Positions 40,759-49,473 of a stretch of 64,000 nt of DNA are shown here, in pieces; the stretch's first letter is position 1; every line of letters starts with the position of its first letter. A program made the translations under genes and the position numbers. The DNA comes from Pseudomonadota bacterium (GTDB lineage Bacteria > Myxococcota_A > UBA796 > GCA-2862545), in assembly GCA_005776945.1 (NCBI GenBank), contig SXOB01000003.1:62001-126000 (forward strand), written 5' to 3'. The notes below the pieces were generated by a model. That model made no database searches and was not told the DNA's origin. It worked only from the letters and a program-made list of their open reading frames with translations.

Positions 40759-41484
40759 TCAGGTCGACATACCGCCGTCGACGACAAAGGTCTGGCCCGT
40801 GATCCAACGGGCGCCGGGCCCACAGAGGAAGCGAACGATTGGCGCGATGTCGCCGACTTGCCCGATGCGGCCCAACGGGATGCGCTCCGTGGCCGCCGTG
40901 AGGACTTCAGAGGGGAGCGAGCGGGTCATGTCGGTCTCGACGAAGCCCGGCGAGACGACGTTGACGCGGACGTTGCGTCGACCCATTTCGCGGGCGAGCG
41001 TGCGGGTCAGCGCTTCGACGCCGGCCTTGGCCGCCGCGTAGTTGGCCTGGCCGGGGTTCGCCATGCGCGCGGTGACGCTGCCGATGTTGACGATCGCGCC
41101 GTCTCGTTGGCGGCTCATCATTGGCAGCACGGCTCGGCTCATGCGAAACACGCCGCCGAGGTTGGTGTCGAGAACGTGGTCCCAGGCGTCGTCGCCAAGG
41201 CGAATGAGCAAGTGGTCGGAGGTCACGCCGGCGTTGTTGACGAGGATGTCGAGCCGTCCGATCTCCTGCGCCGCGTCCACGACTGCCGCACAGCCCTCCG
41301 TCGTGGCGACGTCGGCGGCCACCCTGCGCCCTTGGGTGCGCGAGACGAGCGCGTCCAACTCCGGCGTTGGCGAACGGGAGACGCCCACGATGCGTGCGCC
41401 GGCGGCGGCGAGCTCCGTCGCGATCGCCAGGCCGATGCCGCGCGATGCCCCCGTCACGACCGCCACTTTTCCGCTCAGTTCCAC
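40759..41484 (-). CDS. fabG: SDR-family 3-oxoacyl-ACP reductase-like protein (FabG-like)
   Basis: 241 residues. GTG 41484 with SD GGAGG; it overlaps the epmA stop by 10 bp. Cofactor motif TGASRGIGLA, NNAG at LDILVNNAGVTSD, catalytic Ser in NIGSVTARMANPGQANYAAAKAG (Ser, Tyr-x-x-x-Lys), and the C-terminal VSPGFVETDMTRSLP and GQTFVVDGG. These match FabG, which reduces 3-oxoacyl-ACP with NADPH. No other fab genes are near; it is linked to efp-epmA instead, so it may be a FabG paralogue. The SDR class is certain, the exact substrate less so. Confidence 0.9.
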   Translation of the reverse strand: MELSGKVAVVTGASRGIGLAIATELAAAGARIVGVSRSPTPELDALVSRTQGRRVAADVATTEGCAAVVDAAQEIGRLDILVNNAGVTSDHLLIRLGDDAWDHVLDTNLGGVFRMSRAVLPMMSRQRDGAIVNIGSVTARMANPGQANYAAAKAGVEALTRTLAREMGRRNVRVNVVSPGFVETDMTRSLPSEVLTAATERIPLGRIGQVGDIAPIVRFLCGPGARWITGQTFVVDGGMST

Positions 41485-42368
41485 GTCGCCTCCACACGGC
41501 CGGGGGAGAGGTTGGGCCAACCGGCGAGCGCGGCGACGAGGCGGTCCACGCCCAGCGCGATTCCCGTCGTTCGCGGCAGAGCGGCGGTCGCCCGAACCAG
41601 GTCTCGGTCGACGGGGTGTGGCGCGTCGCCAGCGGCCGCACGCGTCGCCGCGGACGAGGCCGCGCGCTGCAACAACGCGGTCGGGTCGTTGAGTTCGAAG
41701 AAGGCATTCGCCAACTCGACGCGGCCCAAGAACGCCTCGAATCGGCGCGCGACGGGCCAAGGGCCGTCGTGGACGCGGCTGAGGGCTGCCTGTCCGACCG
41801 GCCAATCCAGCAAAAATGTGGGGCCACTGAGATGGGGCTCGACGTCTTCGACGAAGGCCCGGATGAAGGCATCGTCCCAATCAGCGTCGCGGCCTTTGGA
41901 AAGGCCGGCGGCGTCCGTTTCTGCGAGGTCGATGCCAGCGTGCGCCAGGAAGGCCTCGCGGAGGGTCAGCCGCTTCCAGGGTCCCGGAGGAGGCAAACCC
42001 ATCGCGGTCGCCACGGCGGCGACCAGGGCTTCGACCTCGTCCATGACATCGTCGGGCTCGGCACCAACGCGGTACCACTCGAGCATCGTGAATTCGCGAC
42101 CGTGCCAGGGACCCGATTCGCGGTCGCGCAGGCAGGGCCCGATCTCGTAGATGCGGCCGAGCCCCGCGGCGAGCGCGCGCTTGAGCGCGAACTCCGGGCT
42201 CGTGCGCAGCGCTCCATCCGCGGCGCGCACGACGTGGAGGTGCTCCTCGAATGCGCCAGAGGGGACGAGCACGGGCGTGGGTACTTCCAGGTACCCGCGT
42301 CCTTCGAGGAAGCGCCGAATGGCCGACAGCGCACTCGCCCGAAGGCGGAGGCCGTGGGCGTCGATCAC
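41475..42368 (-). CDS. epmA: EF-P-(R)-beta-lysine ligase
   Basis: 297 residues from GTG 42368, which overlaps the efp stop as GTGA. It resembles the catalytic core of class II lysyl-tRNA synthetase without the anticodon-binding domain: [20 protein letters not shown], motif 2 region [42 protein letters not shown], and motif 3 [15 protein letters not shown]. This is EpmA (GenX/PoxA), which attaches (R)-beta-lysine to EF-P. Its placement next to efp, with the aminomutase gene epmB divergent, makes the assignment strong. Confidence 0.95.
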   Translation of the reverse strand: [297 protein letters not shown]

Positions 42369-42934
42369 TTCTTGCTGACGCGCTCGACGTAGGAGCCGTC
42401 GCGGGTGTCGATCTTGATCCAGGTGTCTTGTTCGATGAACAAGGGCACCATGATTTCCGCGCCCGTCGACAGGGTCGCGGACTTCATCGCGCCGCCGGTG
42501 GCCGTGTTTCCGCGCGACCCGGGCTCGCAGTACGTGATCATGAGCTCGACGAAGGTCGGGATCTCGACTTGAACCGGCCGACCCTTGTAGAAGAGGATCT
42601 TGCACGGCATTTCCTCGAGAAGGAAGCCCGCCTGCTCGGCGAGGACCTCCTTTGGCACCTCGATCTGCTCGAAGGTCTCGGCATTCATGAAGTGCCAGCC
42701 TTCGCCGTCGTTGAACAGGTAGGTGAAGTTCCCGTCCTCGACGTCGGCCGGGGCCAACGACTCGCCGGTCCGGTAGGTGCGCTCCAGCGTGGACCCATTG
42801 AGCATGTTCTTCATGCGGGTGCGCGTGAACGCCTGGCCTTTGCCCGGCTTGACGAACTGGAAGTCCGTGATGATCCACGGCGCGTTGTCGATCTCCACCT
42901 TCAGGCCCTTGCGGAATTCGCTCGTCTGGTACAT
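42365..42934 (-). CDS. efp: Elongation factor P
   Basis: 189 residues; ATG 42934 with SD GAGAGG. EF-P rescues ribosomes stalled at polyproline stretches. The modification loop VKPGKGQAFTRTRMKN has Lys32 at the position beta-lysylated in E. coli (Lys34). Other landmarks are MLNGSTLERTYRTGESL, YLFNDGEGWHFMNAETFEQIEV and TATGGAMKSATLSTGAEIMVPLFI. Length is standard. The modification genes epmA (overlapping, downstream) and epmB (divergent, starts 21 bp apart) are adjacent. Polyproline-rich products such as the pseudokinase in this window are likely clients. Confidence 0.97.
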   Translation of the reverse strand: MYQTSEFRKGLKVEIDNAPWIITDFQFVKPGKGQAFTRTRMKNMLNGSTLERTYRTGESLAPADVEDGNFTYLFNDGEGWHFMNAETFEQIEVPKEVLAEQAGFLLEEMPCKILFYKGRPVQVEIPTFVELMITYCEPGSRGNTATGGAMKSATLSTGAEIMVPLFIEQDTWIKIDTRDGSYVERVSKK

Positions 42935-42955
42935 GAACCTCTCCCGGGGTGGGCG

Positions 42956-43942
42956 ATGGGCGGGCGCGCATATCACGCGGGGTCCAGCGGTCGCACGGGC
43001 GCGATCACTCGAGCCGAGATCCTGGCGGCGCGGCCAGACCTCGCAGCGTCCTATGACGCCGCTTCCGCGGCCTTTCCCGTGAGGGTGACGGCGAGTTGGT
43101 GGGCGCGGATGGATCCGTCGGATCCCGCGGACCCGTTGGCGATCCAGGCCCTTCCCGACCCCCGGGAGGCCGTGTTGGTCGAGGGCGACGTGGCCGACCC
43201 GGTGGGCGACGCCGCGCGGAGCCCGGTGCCTTGGGTCGTCCACAAGTACCCGGACCGGGTTCTGTGGATGCTGACGAAGCGGTGCCATCTGGATTGCCGC
43301 TACTGCTTTCGTCGCGACCACAACCCGGCCGAGGCCGCCGACCCGACGCCCGAGGCGTGGGAACGCGCCGTGGCCTACGTACGCACGTGTGGCGCGTCGG
43401 AGGTCATCTTGTCTGGCGGGGATCCCCTCGCGGTGACCGATCGGGCACTCTTCGCAGCGATCGACGCCGTACGGAGCGCGGTACCTCGGGTCCGAATCCA
43501 CACGCGCGCCCCGATCACGTGTCCGTCACGGGTGACGACCCGACTGGCGGAAGGGCTGGCGGCGAGGCTTCCGCTGCGCGTCGTTGTCCACGTCAACCAT
43601 CCGCGCGAGTTGGCCCCAGATGTGGACGAGGCCCTGGGACGGCTACGGGACGCGGGGGCGGAGGTCCTCAATCAGAGCGTGTTGCTGCGCGGGGTCAATG
43701 ACGATGTCGACACGCTGGTTGCGCTGGTCGACGCGCTCGCCGAGCGCCATGTGGTCCCGTACTACCTGCATGTCACGGATGCCGCCAAGGGCACCTCACA
43801 TCTCCGTGTGGGTGCCGAAGAGGCGTCGCGGCTGCACCGGGCGCTCCGGGACCGCGTTGCGGCCGATCGACTCCCGCGCTGCGTGGTGGACCCGCCGGAT
43901 GGCTCCGGCAAGGTGGACGTCGAAGCGTTCTTGGCCGGATGA
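42956..43942 (+). CDS. epmB: EF-P lysine 2,3-aminomutase (radical SAM)
   Basis: 328 residues from ATG 42956. It converts (S)-alpha-lysine to (R)-beta-lysine for EpmA. The radical-SAM cluster is C110-x3-C114-x2-C117 in KRCHLDCRYCFRRDHNP. The KamA-type motifs are VILSGGDPLAV, RVRIHTRAPITCPSRVT, HVNHPREL, NQSVLLRGVNDD and PYYLHVTDAAKGTSH. It lacks the C-terminal extension of catabolic KamA, as EpmB does. The start is 21 bp from that of the divergent efp. Its stop abuts the Fur-like box of feoAB. Confidence 0.94.
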   Translation: MGGRAYHAGSSGRTGAITRAEILAARPDLAASYDAASAAFPVRVTASWWARMDPSDPADPLAIQALPDPREAVLVEGDVADPVGDAARSPVPWVVHKYPDRVLWMLTKRCHLDCRYCFRRDHNPAEAADPTPEAWERAVAYVRTCGASEVILSGGDPLAVTDRALFAAIDAVRSAVPRVRIHTRAPITCPSRVTTRLAEGLAARLPLRVVVHVNHPRELAPDVDEALGRLRDAGAEVLNQSVLLRGVNDDVDTLVALVDALAERHVVPYYLHVTDAAKGTSHLRVGAEEASRLHRALRDRVAADRLPRCVVDPPDGSGKVDVEAFLAG

Positions 43943-43959
43943 TAATGGTTTTCAATTCC
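43941..43959 (+). promoter_or_regulatory. Fur-like box upstream of feoAB
   Basis: The 19 bp beginning GATAATGGTTTTCA match the Fur consensus GATAATGATAATCATTATC at about 13 of 19 positions. It overlaps the epmB stop and lies 35 bp before feoA, a classical iron-regulated operon, which raises confidence. Confidence 0.6.
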
Positions 43960-43993
43960 AATCCGCGCCATTAGGGGTCCCCCTGGGGGAGCG

Positions 43994-44221
43994 GTGACGC
44001 TCGATGGGTTGGCCAAGGGCATCGTCGGGAAGGTGACCGTCGTGGGCGGGACGGGCTCGTTCCGGCGCCGGCTGATGGAACTCGGGCTGCTCCCAGGAAC
44101 CCAGGTGGCGCGTACGGGGTCAGCCCCGCTCGGCGATCCGCTTTCGTTCCTCGTTCGCGGCGCGGTGGTGTGCCTCCGGCGCGACGACGCGCGCTTGGTC
44201 GAGGTCGTGGTAGCCGGATGA
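43994..44221 (+). CDS. feoA: Ferrous iron transport protein A
   Basis: 75 residues from GTG 43994. It is an SH3-like FeoA domain: VGKVTVVGGTGSFRRRLMELGLLPGTQVARTGSAPLGDPLSFLVRGAVVCLRRDDA in order over residues 11-66, with the characteristic R-R-L-x-E-L-G-x-x-P-G and the G-D-P-x-x-x-x-x-R-G core. FeoA supports FeoB-mediated Fe(II) uptake. The stop overlaps feoB by ATGA. Upstream is a Fur-like box. FeoC is absent. Confidence 0.95.
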   Translation: MTLDGLAKGIVGKVTVVGGTGSFRRRLMELGLLPGTQVARTGSAPLGDPLSFLVRGAVVCLRRDDARLVEVVVAG

Positions 44222-46305
44222 ACATGGCGCGCGTCCTCCTTTTGGGAACGCCGAACTCCGGCAAGTCCACGTTGTTCAACGCGCTCACGGGGGGGGCGGC
44301 CCGGACGGCCAATTTCCCGGGAACGACGGTCGACATCGAACAGGCCACGGCTCGGATCGCCGACATGGAGGTGACCTTTCTGGACGTGCCGGGGGCCTTT
44401 TCGCTCGCGCCCCGGTCGCCCGAAGAGCAGGTCGCGTCGAAGGCGCTGCTCGGTGAGCCATCTCCGGACGTCGTTGTCATCGTGCTCGACGCGCCACGCT
44501 TGCAGCGAAGCCTGTACCTTGCCAGCCAGATCTTGGACCTTGGCCTCCCGACCGTCGTCGCCGTCAATCTCATGGACGAGGCGAAGGCGGTCGGCCGCCC
44601 GGCCGACGTGGACGGGTTGAAGGCGGCCCTGGGGTGCCCGGTCGTTGGCACGTCGGCGCGCTCCGGCGAGGGCGTGGACGCGCTGCGCACGGCGATCGGC
44701 GCTCAGCTCATGGCGAGGACGCCAAGCCGCCCCGTTCCGTGGCCGTTGCCCCCGGCCGCCGCACAGGATTTGGACGAGGTCGCCAAGCTCGTGCCGGACG
44801 AAGGGGCCGGGCGCAAGCGCGTGTGGGCGCAACTCGCGCTCTTGTCCGGGACAGACCTCGGGCGTCCGGCCGCGTTCGTAGACGACGCCGTCGCGCGCCG
44901 GACCCGTGCGCGTCAATCCGGCCGCGACTTGGATTCCGAGCTGATCGGCGCGAGGTACGCGTGGGTCGAGAGCCTGGTTCCGACGCCCGTGGTCGACCCG
45001 GCCAAGCCTTCACGCTCGGATGTCATCGACCGCGTTCTGCTCCACCCGCTCTGGGGGGGGCTGAGCTTCGTGGTCGTGATGTCCTTCGTCTTTTGGCTGC
45101 TATTTGCCGGCGCCGAGCCGCTGGTGGCCCTGGTCGAGGCCGGCGTCGGCGGTGTCGCTTCACTGGCGACGGCGGCCTTTGACGAGCTCGGGGAGGGTGA
45201 GGGCGTGCTGCTCGCCCGCAACTTCGTCGTCGACGGCCTCATTGCCGGCGTGGGCGGGGTGGTCATCTTCCTGCCTCAGGTCGCGCTGCTCTTCGGCTTG
45301 ATCGCGGTGCTGGAGGACGTCGGCTACCTTGCGCGCGCCGCTCACTGGATGGACCGAATTCTGCGCTCCGCCGGCCTGCCTGGAGCGGCGTTTGTGCCCT
45401 TGTTGTCGGGCTTCGCGTGCGCGGTACCCGCCATCCTCGCCACTCGGACGATGCCGCGGTTCCGCGACCGCCTCCTGACGATGCTGACCATCCCGCTGAC
45501 CTCCTGTTCGGCGAGGTTGCCAGTCTACACGCTCGTGATCGCGGCACTCGTGCCGGCGCAGAACTCCTGGTCTCGCCCGCTCGCGTTGGGGGCGATGTAC
45601 GCGTTGTCGACCGTGGTGACCTTGGTGGCGACCGTCGTGCTCGGCCGCTTCGTCCTCCGTGGCCAGGCGAGTTCCGAGCTGATCGAATTGCCGCCGTACC
45701 GCGCACCTGTGGCGTCCCACGTCGCGCGCGCCATCGTCGGGCGCGTCAGCGACTTCGTCAACGAAGCTGGCCGCATCATTGTGGTGGCGAGCGTCGTCCT
45801 CTGGGCCTTGCTTGCCTTCCCGCGTCAGGAGGCCGACGTGTTGGTCCCGCCCGACGAGGCAGCCGCCTTGGTTGCCGCCGGCGCGGACGTTGAGACCCTC
45901 GTCGCGCAGCGGCAACTCGAGCAGAGCTACGGCGGGCGTTTGGGCAAGGCCCTGGAGCCGGCCATTGCGCCCTTGGGTATGGATTGGCAGATCGGCGTCG
46001 GCCTCGTCGGGGCGTTCGCTGCCCGCGAGGTCTTCGTGGCGACCCTCGCCATCGTCCACGGGGTGTCGGGCGACGATGTCGAGGGCGACCTCGCGGCCCG
46101 TCTGGCGCCCGATTTGAGCGTGCCGGCGGGGGCGTCGATCATGGTGTTCTTCGCGCTGTCGATGCAATGCCTGTCGACGCTTGCGGTGCTGCGCAAAGAG
46201 ACCGGCGGCTGGCGTTGGCCAGCGGCCGTATTTGCGTGGATGACCGTGCTCGCCTGGTGCGCATCCTGGGTGACGTTCCACGGGCTGGGCGCGCTGTTGG
46301 CCTAG
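44218..46305 (+). CDS. feoB: Ferrous iron transport protein B
   Basis: 695 residues; ATG 44218 overlaps the feoA stop. The cytosolic G-domain has the G1 motif GTPNSGKST (10-18), G2 region FPGTTVDIE, G3 DVPGAF and G4 NLMDEA. Then come the helical GDI-like region and about 8-10 membrane helices, with the two Gate motifs PLLSGFACAVPAILATRTMPRFRDRLLTMLTIPLTSCSARLP (spanning the two conserved Cys) and GAFAAREVFVATLAIVHGV. It imports Fe(II) across the inner membrane. The family is certain; length is slightly below the E. coli protein. Confidence 0.97.
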   Translation: MNMARVLLLGTPNSGKSTLFNALTGGAARTANFPGTTVDIEQATARIADMEVTFLDVPGAFSLAPRSPEEQVASKALLGEPSPDVVVIVLDAPRLQRSLYLASQILDLGLPTVVAVNLMDEAKAVGRPADVDGLKAALGCPVVGTSARSGEGVDALRTAIGAQLMARTPSRPVPWPLPPAAAQDLDEVAKLVPDEGAGRKRVWAQLALLSGTDLGRPAAFVDDAVARRTRARQSGRDLDSELIGARYAWVESLVPTPVVDPAKPSRSDVIDRVLLHPLWGGLSFVVVMSFVFWLLFAGAEPLVALVEAGVGGVASLATAAFDELGEGEGVLLARNFVVDGLIAGVGGVVIFLPQVALLFGLIAVLEDVGYLARAAHWMDRILRSAGLPGAAFVPLLSGFACAVPAILATRTMPRFRDRLLTMLTIPLTSCSARLPVYTLVIAALVPAQNSWSRPLALGAMYALSTVVTLVATVVLGRFVLRGQASSELIELPPYRAPVASHVARAIVGRVSDFVNEAGRIIVVASVVLWALLAFPRQEADVLVPPDEAAALVAAGADVETLVAQRQLEQSYGGRLGKALEPAIAPLGMDWQIGVGLVGAFAAREVFVATLAIVHGVSGDDVEGDLAARLAPDLSVPAGASIMVFFALSMQCLSTLAVLRKETGGWRWPAAVFAWMTVLAWCASWVTFHGLGALLA

Positions 46306-46770
46306 CGGGCCGCTAGGGCGTGTCCTCGCCCCTGATCTCGACCACGTCGGGGCCCGGGCTGTCCGTGGTCGTTCGACGCGCCTCGATGGTACACTGTGGC
46401 GCCAAACAACGACGGTTACCCCGATGCGCCAGGTGGTGCTGGGCGAAGGTCCACAATGCGACATGGCGACCCCTGTGCTGCTGGCTGCAGCTTTGGCTAT
46501 CGAATCGTGATCCCGTCCGGCACGCCACCACATGCGCGGGACCCCATCTAAACAGGGTCGCTGGGAAAATCGTCCCGTGGATAGAAGGGGAGGGGCGGCA
46601 CCGCAGTCGCTGGCGAAGCCATTCGCCAGGAGTCCTCCGACAACGGGTGGCGCAACCGGCGGGATGGGCTCCCTCCGCCGGGCGCTGCGCGGACGGGCCC
46701 CGGGCCGTGTCGTCGGACGCCGCTTAGCGAAAGCGCCCATGAGGATGCGCGGAGAATCCGGACCTCGCCT
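46306..46770. other. Non-coding stretch after feoB
   Basis: No reading frame here has coding character or a plausible start with SD. The short minus-strand frame ending at 46313 is not convincing. No hairpin-plus-T terminator was found after feoB. The stretch leads directly into the repeat array at 46771. Confidence 0.5.
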
Positions 46771-47010
46771 GAAGCGAGGCGCCCGGCCCGCCACCGCCGT
46801 CGCCTCCCGTCATGCCGAAGCGCAACCTCCGGCCTGCCAAATTCGTCGTCTTTTCGGGTCCATCCGAAATGAGGCCTCCGGCGGGCTAAAATTCTCGGTC
46901 GCCGGACACGCCCGAATCAGAGCCTCCTGCCTGCCAAATTCGTCGCCATTTCGATCCCCCGAAGCGAGGCGTGGGGAATGCCAGGTGTCTCGATCCTCGC
47001 TGAGGTGTGT
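46771..47010. repeat. Tandem array of a roughly 47-bp imperfect repeat, copy A
   Basis: Units start with GAAGCGAGGC or a variant at 46771, 46817, 46866, 46914 and 46961, i.e. spacings of 46, 49, 48 and 47 bp. The first half of each unit is conserved (consensus GAAGCGAGGCGCCCGGCC then CGCCA); the second half varies but often ends CTCCCG or a C/T-rich run. The unit is not a multiple of three and no frame is open through it. The same repeat recurs at 48720-48954, so the two arrays bracket the broken FG-GAP gene. Confidence 0.7.
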
Positions 47011-47071
47011 TTGGCGCGGCTTGTGGATGGTGAAGACGCCCCGCTGTGATATTCTGACGCTGAGGTGAGCG

Positions 47072-48402
47072 ATGACCGGTTTGGCATGGTGTTTGCTGGG
47101 GGGATAGCTCCGCCTGGGCTCAGGCGTTGACGTTCGTGCAGACCACCACGGTGTTCAACGGAACGGCGAATGGGGTCAACGGCCTGGCCGCCGCGATTCG
47201 AAACAACGCGGGCAGCAACGCGGTGTTCATCGCCTGGGAGGAGAAGGAGACGTTCCTGACACCCTGGCCATCGACGCTCAAGGTCAACGGATTCCACTGT
47301 TCGGCGGCGTCGTGTGCGCCGCCCACGCCATTGACGGCCTTCGGGGGCGGGGTCACGGTCGGCTCTGCGGTTCGCGGCCAGACCGAGTTCGCGTTGCCTC
47401 CATGGCGATCCAGACGTTGGCCGGGCCACCCCAGGGGGTGGAACTCAAGATCACACGTCGGGAGCGGTCCAGTCTCACATTGGACTGCGACGGTGACACG
47501 CTCACGTACCTCAGCGAGTCCGTAGGCGAAGACGTCGAGGACCTGGACCTGACGGCCTACTCGGTCACGGCAGCCGCTGGTGTGACCCTTCTCGGCGCGT
47601 TGGAATCGAACGCCGCTGCGCCGTGCTTAGACCGCGGCGCGAGCACGGACCATTCAAGGCTGGACGGAACGCGGGTTTCGAGGCATCTGACGCGGACCTC
47701 AGCGCGATGACGTGGGTGTGGGACAACGGGTTCTGCACGTATAGTCGGCTGGATTTCTACGGAGCGGTGAATCACCCTGGTGAGAAGGTGTTCAACCTGG
47801 GTTATTCGTGGGACAACGGTTGCAATCCGGATTTTTACCTGCTCGACGTGGCGGGCGCGCGGGGTCGTGAGCTGGACCTGGTGGACACTTTTGCGTCCTT
47901 TGGAAACACGTACCTTCCGTTCGGGGACGTAGATGGCGACGGCCTGACCGAGCTGTACGACTGGTCGGAGAGTAAGCTCCTGGATCAACCTGTCCTGGAC
48001 TGGGAGGGTGTACCAGAGGGATCGACCCCGCAGTCGATCGTGTTCGCGGATTCATTTGGGTACGTCCCGTCATGGTGCGATTTGGACGGCGATGGGGTTG
48101 TGGAGTGGGTTGCCCCTGAGGTCATCAACCCTGAAGACCTTGCCTTGGGTTGGAACCTCTGGGTGGTCCCCGGTCCGTTGTCCGGCGATGTGGTGGCGTC
48201 CGACCTCGGTATTCTACTGGACGCCCCGACTGTGGTCTCGAACTTCGATCCACACTGCCTGGACTTCACGGGTGACGGATTGAACGACCTCGTTGCAGGA
48301 AACGCAACGGAAACGGAGGAGAACCGCGGGGCCGTGTATGTATTTTCAGGGGCCGAGATCGCCGCGGAGCTGGCGGCGTTACGGGAAGCGGGCGCGCCCT
48401 GA
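47072..48402 (+). pseudogene. Frameshifted secreted FG-GAP-type protein gene
   Basis: The likely original start is ATG 47072 (MTGLAWCLLG), which runs into a stop after 11 codons; dropping one base in the G-run near 47100 restores GDSSAWAQALTFVQTTT. That frame is coding-like to about 47395 (FNGTANGVNGLAAAIRNNAG, FIAWEEKETF). Sense then moves to a second frame (MAIQTLAGPPQGVELKITRR ... LDCDGDTLTYLSESVGEDVEDL) and near 47640 to a third, which reads on to the stop at 48402. The last part has FG-GAP-like repeats: GDVDGDGLTELYDW, CDLDGDGVVEWVAPE and DFTGDGLNDLVAGNATE-NRGAVYVFSG. At least three shifts make it non-functional as sequenced. Sequencing error cannot be excluded. Confidence 0.72.
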
Positions 48403-48719
48403 TCGCGTCGAAGCAAGGTGCTTGGCCGAACGCGTGCCCCACTTGTGCCCTCCGTTAATGGGTCGACATCTCCCACGAGTCGACGCCACGACTTCGCCCG
48501 GAGGATGGGCGACCTCGGGGGACGCGGGTTGGCGGGGTCCGAAAGCCTGGATGTCGGACGGTGGGCGCGAGCGCCCGACGGCGGGGGAGAACGGAGGCCC
48601 GCGACCACGATGGTGCGGCGAGGTCGGTCGTCTGGAGCGCGGCGTTGCGGCCGCGACGCCGGGGCGGGGCGTTCGGGGTGAGGCGCTGACTCGTGCGGTT
48701 TCAGGCGAGGGCCGAGCGG
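48403..48719. other. Non-coding stretch between broken gene and repeat array
   Basis: GC-rich sequence with no convincing coding frame, start site or terminator. The open frames here are antisense or repeat-derived and have low-complexity Arg/Pro/Gly translations. Confidence 0.45.
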
Positions 48720-48954
48720 TCCAAAGCGCCCGGTCCGCCAACGACGCCATCTCCCGATCCGCCAGAGGCGAGGCGCCCGGCCCGCCAACCAAGGCGTTTC
48801 CCGATCCGCCCGAAGCGAGGCGCCCGGCCCGCCACTCACGCTGTCTCCCGATCCGCGCGAAGCGTGGCGACCGGCCCCTCCTCATACGTCGTCCTTCCGA
48901 TCCGCCAGAAGAGACGCGCCCGGCCCGCCACATACGCCGCCTCTCCGAAGCGCA
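48720..48954. repeat. Tandem array of a roughly 47-bp imperfect repeat, copy B
   Basis: Units (A/C)GA(A/G)GCGAGGCGCCCGGCC start at 48764, 48811, 48858 and 48907 (47, 47 and 49 bp apart), with a worn unit before (from about 48720) and a partial one after. Each unit ends in TCCCGATCCGCC or close. The unit at 48812-48835 is identical over its first 24 bases to the one at 46771-46794 in copy A. The arrays are in the same orientation, about 2 kb apart. Confidence 0.72.
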
Positions 48955-49029
48955 CGGCGAAACGCCAAACCTGTTCTGCAGCAGCCTGCTCGTTGGCACC
49001 TGCCGCCGCTTGGCTGCGCTCGGAGCGGG

Positions 49030-49353
49030 TCAGCCGAACGTTGCGCGAAGGTAGGCGATCAAGTCCGCGAGTTCTTCGTCGGTGATGTCCTCGTCGTCCA
49101 AGGGGGGCATCCCGCTCCGGCCTTCGCGGACGATGTCCTCGATCTCGTCGTCGGTCTTCGTCCGGATCTCGTCGATCAGGGATGGACCCACACTGCCGGC
49201 GCCGTCGTCACCGTGGCAGATGCTGCATTCGTCAGAGTAGACGGTGGCGCCATCGCGACTCGCCGGAGGCGCGTCGGTGGTCGTTCCATCGGTCCCCGTT
49301 GGGGTACCCGTCGCATCTCCACAGGCCATCGTCAGCCACAACAAGGCGCGCAT
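49030..49353 (-). CDS. Monoheme cytochrome c lipoprotein
   Basis: 107 residues. No earlier in-frame start exists, so the signal is MRALLWLTMAC with lipobox Cys11. A Gly/Thr/Asp/Pro linker follows, then a class I cytochrome c domain: heme site C43-S-I-C46-H47 (DECSICHGDDGAGSVGPSL) and a probable axial Met in GRSGMPPLDDEDITDEELADLIAYLRATF. It is a small anchored periplasmic electron carrier. It is divergent from the next lipoprotein gene (120 bp), and no oxidase genes are in sight. Confidence 0.93.
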   Translation of the reverse strand: MRALLWLTMACGDATGTPTGTDGTTTDAPPASRDGATVYSDECSICHGDDGAGSVGPSLIDEIRTKTDDEIEDIVREGRSGMPPLDDEDITDEELADLIAYLRATFG

Positions 49354-49473
49354 GTGTCCTCCGCGCGGAGCCTAGCCTGGAAGGGACGGGGCTGCAGGCA
49401 GCGTTTGCCTGGCGTGGATGGGTCGGGGCGCTTCGAGAATGCTACCAGGGTGGGCGCGGTGCGCGGAGGGTAG

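Noticed and set aside
46313-46531. Small minus-strand frame after feoB as a possible gene
   Set aside because: 72 codons with no SD, no signal or domain and atypical composition for this window; treated as non-coding.
46771-48954. Tandem 47-bp repeats considered as a CRISPR array
   Set aside because: Units are imperfect throughout, there are no unique spacers between constant repeats, and no cas genes are nearby.
40149-48993. A 16-bp word (TGCAGCAGCCTGCTCG) shared by 40149-40164 and 48978-48993, thought to be a dispersed repeat
   Set aside because: Only two copies, no further homology around them; a match of this length is expected by chance in 64 kb of GC-rich DNA.
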